Source of the DNA: Bacteroidales bacterium
GTDB taxonomy: Bacteria; Bacteroidota; Bacteroidia; Bacteroidales; P3
DNA length: 38,677 bases
Assembly: GCA_017551765.1 (NCBI GenBank)
Contig: JAFZKV010000108.1
Span: 1 to 38,677, forward strand
Reading direction: 5' to 3'
Positions within the stretch are counted from its first letter, which is position 1. Each line of letters opens with the position of its first letter. The position numbers and the translations under genes were made by a program. Of this stretch, positions 35,761 through 38,677 are shown one piece after another. The notes under the pieces are model-generated. The model saw only the letters and a program-made list of their open reading frames with translations. It did no database searches and had not been told where the DNA came from.

Positions 35761-36231
35761 ATGAAGAAAGTATTTTTGGTATTTGTAGCGATGCTTTCCC
35801 TAGGATTATTCAGCGCTTGTGACCCCGCTTATTTTATCGACTATTCCGTTCGCAACAAAAGTGGACATGATGTGACTATTTACTCCACATTCCCTTCCGA
35901 CAGAACGTTGTGGAACAATAATCCCAATGGAATAGCGGTAAGTAATGGACAAGATACGCTGTTTTGCACAACAGAAGGGCTCGGTTCGGCAAATCTAGCT
36001 ACAGCAAAATCTGATATTAGGACTTGGGTCTATGGCGACACTGTCACGTTTATGTTTGATGACGGGAAACAGCTTGTATATTTACAATCAAACGAAGACG
36101 AAGTGTTCGACGTATATAGTAGCCATTATTCATGGTCTTCCGAGAAGGACTGGATGATACTTTTGCACTATAACAAATATGGCCACCTGAAATATACCAT
36201 TACAGAAGAAGACTACAATCGGGCACAATAA
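35761..36231 (+). CDS. Orphan lipoprotein, AT-rich
   Basis: The protein has 156 residues with a clear lipoprotein signal (lipobox LFSAC, Cys20). I do not recognise the rest. It is a small beta-rich domain with a Thr/Ser-rich first part (DVTIYSTFPSD), several aromatic residues (SSHYSWSSEKDWM) and a final helix (EEDYNRAQ). The gene is clearly richer in A+T than its neighbours, with many codons ending in A or T, which suggests recent gain or relaxed selection. It follows the thioesterase after 18 bp and could be the end of that transcription unit. Confidence 0.7.
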   Translation: MKKVFLVFVAMLSLGLFSACDPAYFIDYSVRNKSGHDVTIYSTFPSDRTLWNNNPNGIAVSNGQDTLFCTTEGLGSANLATAKSDIRTWVYGDTVTFMFDDGKQLVYLQSNEDEVFDVYSSHYSWSSEKDWMILLHYNKYGHLKYTITEEDYNRAQ

Positions 36232-36254
36232 ATTTCCTACAAGCTAAACGTAAA

Positions 36255-36284
36255 CCCACCCGGATTTCTAAAAATCTCGGTGGG
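36255..36284. terminator. Imperfect hairpin between the convergent lipoprotein and uvrA genes
   Basis: Bases 36255-36267 and 36272-36284 form a 13-bp stem with one mismatch and one G-T pair and a 4-nt loop. It lies 24 bp after the lipoprotein stop codon. No strong T tract follows on either strand, so termination is only likely from the position. Confidence 0.45.
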
Positions 36285-36333
36285 AAATTGCAAAGTCCCG
36301 GTGGGAAATTTGAAAATCCCGATGGAAATTTTT
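36271..36333. repeat. Three 21-bp tandem repeats
   Basis: Units begin at 36271, 36292 and 36313. The first two share AAARTCYCGGTGGGAAATT and differ at only a few bases; the third is more diverged. They fill most of the gap between the lipoprotein stop and the uvrA stop. Confidence 0.8.
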
Positions 36334-36350
36334 GCAGCCCCGAAAAGTTC

Positions 36351-38677
36351 CTACTTTCTCATTGCCTCCAGCTCCTCTCGGAGATAGAGGCCGGTGAAGT
36401 TGTCTTTCTGTTTGGCTAACGCTTCGGGGGTGCCGCAGAAGGTGATGCGTCCGCCGGCACGGCCACCGTCGGGGCCGAGGTCAATGACCCAGTCGGCCAC
36501 CTTGATGACGTCCATGTTGTGCTCGATGACCAGCACGGTGTTGCCCTTGTCGACGAGCTTCTGCAGCACGCCGAGGAGGATGCGGATGTCCTCGAAATGG
36601 AGGCCCGTAGTGGGCTCGTCGAGGATGTAGAGCGTGCGGCCGGTGTCGCTCTTGCTGAGCTCGGTGGCCAGCTTGACGCGCTGCGCCTCGCCGCCGCTGA
36701 GGGTGGTGCTCTGTTGTCCGAGGGTGATGTAGCCGAGGCCCACCTCCTGCAGGGTCTTGAGTTTTTTGTGCAGCTTGGGCATGGAGGCGAAGAAGTCGAC
36801 GGCCTCGTTGACGGTCATGTCGAGCACGTCGCTGATGGACTTGCCCTTGTAGCGTATCTCGAGGGTCTCGCGGTTGTAGCGCTTGCCGCCGCAGACCTCG
36901 CACTGCACGTAGACGTCGGGCAGGAAGTTCATCTCGATGGTGCGGAGGCCGGCGCCCTTGCAGTGCTCGCAGCGGCCGCCGCTGACGTTGAAGCTGAAGC
37001 GGCCGGGCTTGTAGCCGCGGATGCGTGCCGACGGCAGCTCGGCGAAGAGGCGGCGGATGTCGTCGAAGAAGCCCGCGTAGGTGGCGGGGTTGGAGCGAGG
37101 CGTGCGGCCGATGGGGCTCTGGTCTATCTGGATGACTTTGTCGATGTTCTCTATTCCTTCTATCGATGCGTAGGACAGGGGGGCGCGGAGCGAATGATAG
37201 AAATGCTGGCTGAGGATGGGCTGGAGGGTGTCGTTGATGAGGGTGGACTTGCCGGAGCCGGAGACGCCCGTGACACAAACAAACATACCCAGTGGCAGGT
37301 CGAGAGTGACATCCTTGAGATTGTTGCCACAGGCCCCTTTCAGCAGCAGGTGTTGGCGGCCTTCGACGGTTCTCCTCTCTGGCAGCGCGATGTCGCGCTT
37401 CCTTGAAAGGTAGTCGAGGGTAATGCTCTGAGTATTCTGAGTATTCCGAGTATTCGGATTATTCGGAATTCCCGCAAACAGCACTTTGCCTCCATGTACG
37501 CCGGCGCCGGGGCCGATATCCACTAGGTAGTCGGCGGCGAGCATCATGTCTCGGTCGTGCTCCACCACAATAATGCTGTTGCCCAGGTCGCGCAGTTGCT
37601 TAAGGCTTTCTATCAAGCGTTGGTTGTCGCGTTGGTGCAGGCCGATGCTGGGCTCATCAAGGATATAGAGCACGTTGGTGAGCTGTGAGCCTATCTGGGT
37701 GGCCAGGCGTATGCGCTGAGCCTCGCCGCCCGAGAGCGACTTGGCGCTGCGGTTCATGCTGAGGTAGCCCACGCCCACGTTGTTGAGGAACGACAGGCGC
37801 TTGAGTATCTCCACCAGCACCTCGTGTGCCACCTTGCGGTCGCGCTCATCAAGCCGTGGTTCTAATGCTCGCAGCCACTCTTCAAGTTCCAGCAGGTCCA
37901 TGTCGGCCAGCTCGCCGATGTTCTTGTCCAATATACGGAAGGCGAGGCTCTCGGGCTTCAGTCGGTGTCCGTGACATTCGGGACAGGGCACAGTGTTCAT
38001 GAACGAGGCCGCCCATTTCTGCAGGCTGGCGGGACTCTCGTCACTGGCCAGCGAGGTGATATAGTTGATGATGCCCTGGAACTCGCTGAGGTAGCCCGGG
38101 TCTTCGGGGTCTTCGATGCCGGCGAAGTGGTTGCTGCCGTAGAGGATGGCGTTGAGGGCCTCCTCGCTGAGGTCGGCGACGGGCGTGTCGAGCGTGAAGT
38201 CGTAATGCTTGCCCATGAGCTCCAGCTTGCGGTAGACGTAGTTGGTGGGAGAGTATTTGCCCAGCACCTCGATGGCACCGTCGCGGATGCTCTTTTTGTC
38301 GTTTGGGATGAGCTTCTGCATGTCTATCTGCGCCACCTCGCCGAGGCCGTTGCAGTGGGGGCAGGCGCCGTAGGGCGAGTTGAACGAGAAGGTGTTGGGC
38401 TCCGGCTCGGGGTAGGAGAGGCCGCTGTCGGGGTCCATTAGCATGCGGCTGAAATAGCGGATGCTCTGTTCCTCGTTGTTGAGTACCATGAGGATTCCTT
38501 TGCCTTGCTTGAAGGCGGTTTGCACTGCCTCGCGGAGGCGTGTGGCGTTCCTGTTCGCACGGAGTCTGTCCACCACCAGCTCGATGTCGTGCACCTTGTA
38601 GCGGTCCACCTGCATCTTGTAGGTGATTTCATTTATCTCGCCGTCCACGCGCACCTTCAGGAAACCTTTCTTGGCCA
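36351..38677 (-). CDS. uvrA: Excinuclease ABC subunit A, truncated at its N-terminus by the window edge
   Basis: About 775 C-terminal residues are present; the frame is open to the window edge and the first 160 or so residues lie outside. UvrA is the damage-sensing ATPase of nucleotide excision repair. Visible features, in order: the first zinc-binding CPHC and CPEC pairs, the ABC signature LSGGEAQRIRLAT, Walker B LYILDEPSIGLH, the second Walker A GVSGSGKST, the second zinc module (CEHC and CEVC), a second LSGGEAQRVKLAT, and DEPTTGLH. Everything is intact. Between the first ATPase and the second half, a Asn-Pro-Asn-Thr/Thr-Gln-Asn stretch is encoded by five 9-bp DNA repeats. The gene is convergent with the lipoprotein gene. 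Confidence 0.97.
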   Translation of the reverse strand, partial: AKKGFLKVRVDGEINEITYKMQVDRYKVHDIELVVDRLRANRNATRLREAVQTAFKQGKGILMVLNNEEQSIRYFSRMLMDPDSGLSYPEPEPNTFSFNSPYGACPHCNGLGEVAQIDMQKLIPNDKKSIRDGAIEVLGKYSPTNYVYRKLELMGKHYDFTLDTPVADLSEEALNAILYGSNHFAGIEDPEDPGYLSEFQGIINYITSLASDESPASLQKWAASFMNTVPCPECHGHRLKPESLAFRILDKNIGELADMDLLELEEWLRALEPRLDERDRKVAHEVLVEILKRLSFLNNVGVGYLSMNRSAKSLSGGEAQRIRLATQIGSQLTNVLYILDEPSIGLHQRDNQRLIESLKQLRDLGNSIIVVEHDRDMMLAADYLVDIGPGAGVHGGKVLFAGIPNNPNTRNTQNTQSITLDYLSRKRDIALPERRTVEGRQHLLLKGACGNNLKDVTLDLPLGMFVCVTGVSGSGKSTLINDTLQPILSQHFYHSLRAPLSYASIEGIENIDKVIQIDQSPIGRTPRSNPATYAGFFDDIRRLFAELPSARIRGYKPGRFSFNVSGGRCEHCKGAGLRTIEMNFLPDVYVQCEVCGGKRYNRETLEIRYKGKSISDVLDMTVNEAVDFFASMPKLHKKLKTLQEVGLGYITLGQQSTTLSGGEAQRVKLATELSKSDTGRTLYILDEPTTGLHFEDIRILLGVLQKLVDKGNTVLVIEHNMDVIKVADWVIDLGPDGGRAGGRITFCGTPEALAKQKDNFTGLYLREELEAMRK
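37423..37467. repeat. Five 9-bp repeats inside uvrA
   Basis: Plus-strand units are ATGCTCTGA, GTATTCTGA, GTATTCCGA, GTATTCGGA and TTATTCGGA. The coding-strand consensus is again TCAGAATAC. They are in frame and encode PN-TRN-TQN-TQS, in the loop between FAGIPN and LDYLSRKR. Confidence 0.93.

Overview
The window is chromosomal DNA of a fairly GC-rich member of the Bacteroidota, most likely an uncultured Bacteroidales. The evidence is consistent. Promoters have the Bacteroidota form (TTTG, 19-21 bp, TAnnTTTG). Two kinds of type IX secretion (T9SS) sorting domains occur. There is a C10 (streptopain-like) protease, a TonB-dependent receptor paired with a DUF4249 lipoprotein, and DUF3857, DUF5362-like and DUF3109 proteins. 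I see no insertion sequence, phage, plasmid or CRISPR. I could not assign a genus.

Layout, left to right. 1-402: end of a T9SS type B protein. 662-3319: outer-membrane beta-barrel protein with a carboxypeptidase-regulatory-like domain. 3491-3561: tRNA-Gln. 3654-7599: three-gene operon (small membrane protein, secreted transglutaminase, and a paralogue whose catalytic Cys is Ala). 7818-9284: C10 protease with a type A sorting domain, convergent with a sensor kinase (9277-10506). 10628-11810: mtnN-luxS, the two steps that detoxify S-adenosylhomocysteine and make the AI-2 precursor. 11880-12689: outer-membrane barrel. 12811-14508: hydG behind a TM1266-type regulator gene. 14820-14892: tRNA-Phe.

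25126 down to 14951 is a run of ten minus-strand genes with gaps of at most 21 bp or small overlaps: barrel protein, HerA-like ATPase, M16 peptidase, K+ channel, TonB receptor, DUF4249 lipoprotein, 2-hydroxyacid dehydrogenase, DUF3109 protein and lspA follow one promoter. On the plus strand, 25671-35742 holds a 2730-residue T9SS surface protein followed closely by a response regulator, a histidine kinase and a hotdog thioesterase. Then come an AT-rich orphan lipoprotein and, convergent to it, uvrA, which runs off the right edge.

The most unusual feature is a set of short-period tandem repeats spread over the window. Arrays of 9-bp units lie in frame inside linkers of four unrelated conserved genes (M16 peptidase, HerA-like ATPase, response regulator, uvrA). 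Arrays of 7-bp units lie inside the 2-hydroxyacid dehydrogenase and a histidine kinase, where gain or loss of one unit would shift the frame. Arrays with an 11-bp period, several folded into perfect inverted repeats, lie between genes. The dehydrogenase gene alone carries three different inserted elements. A second notable point is that the two tRNA genes, 11 kb apart on opposite strands, share an almost identical 39-bp promoter.
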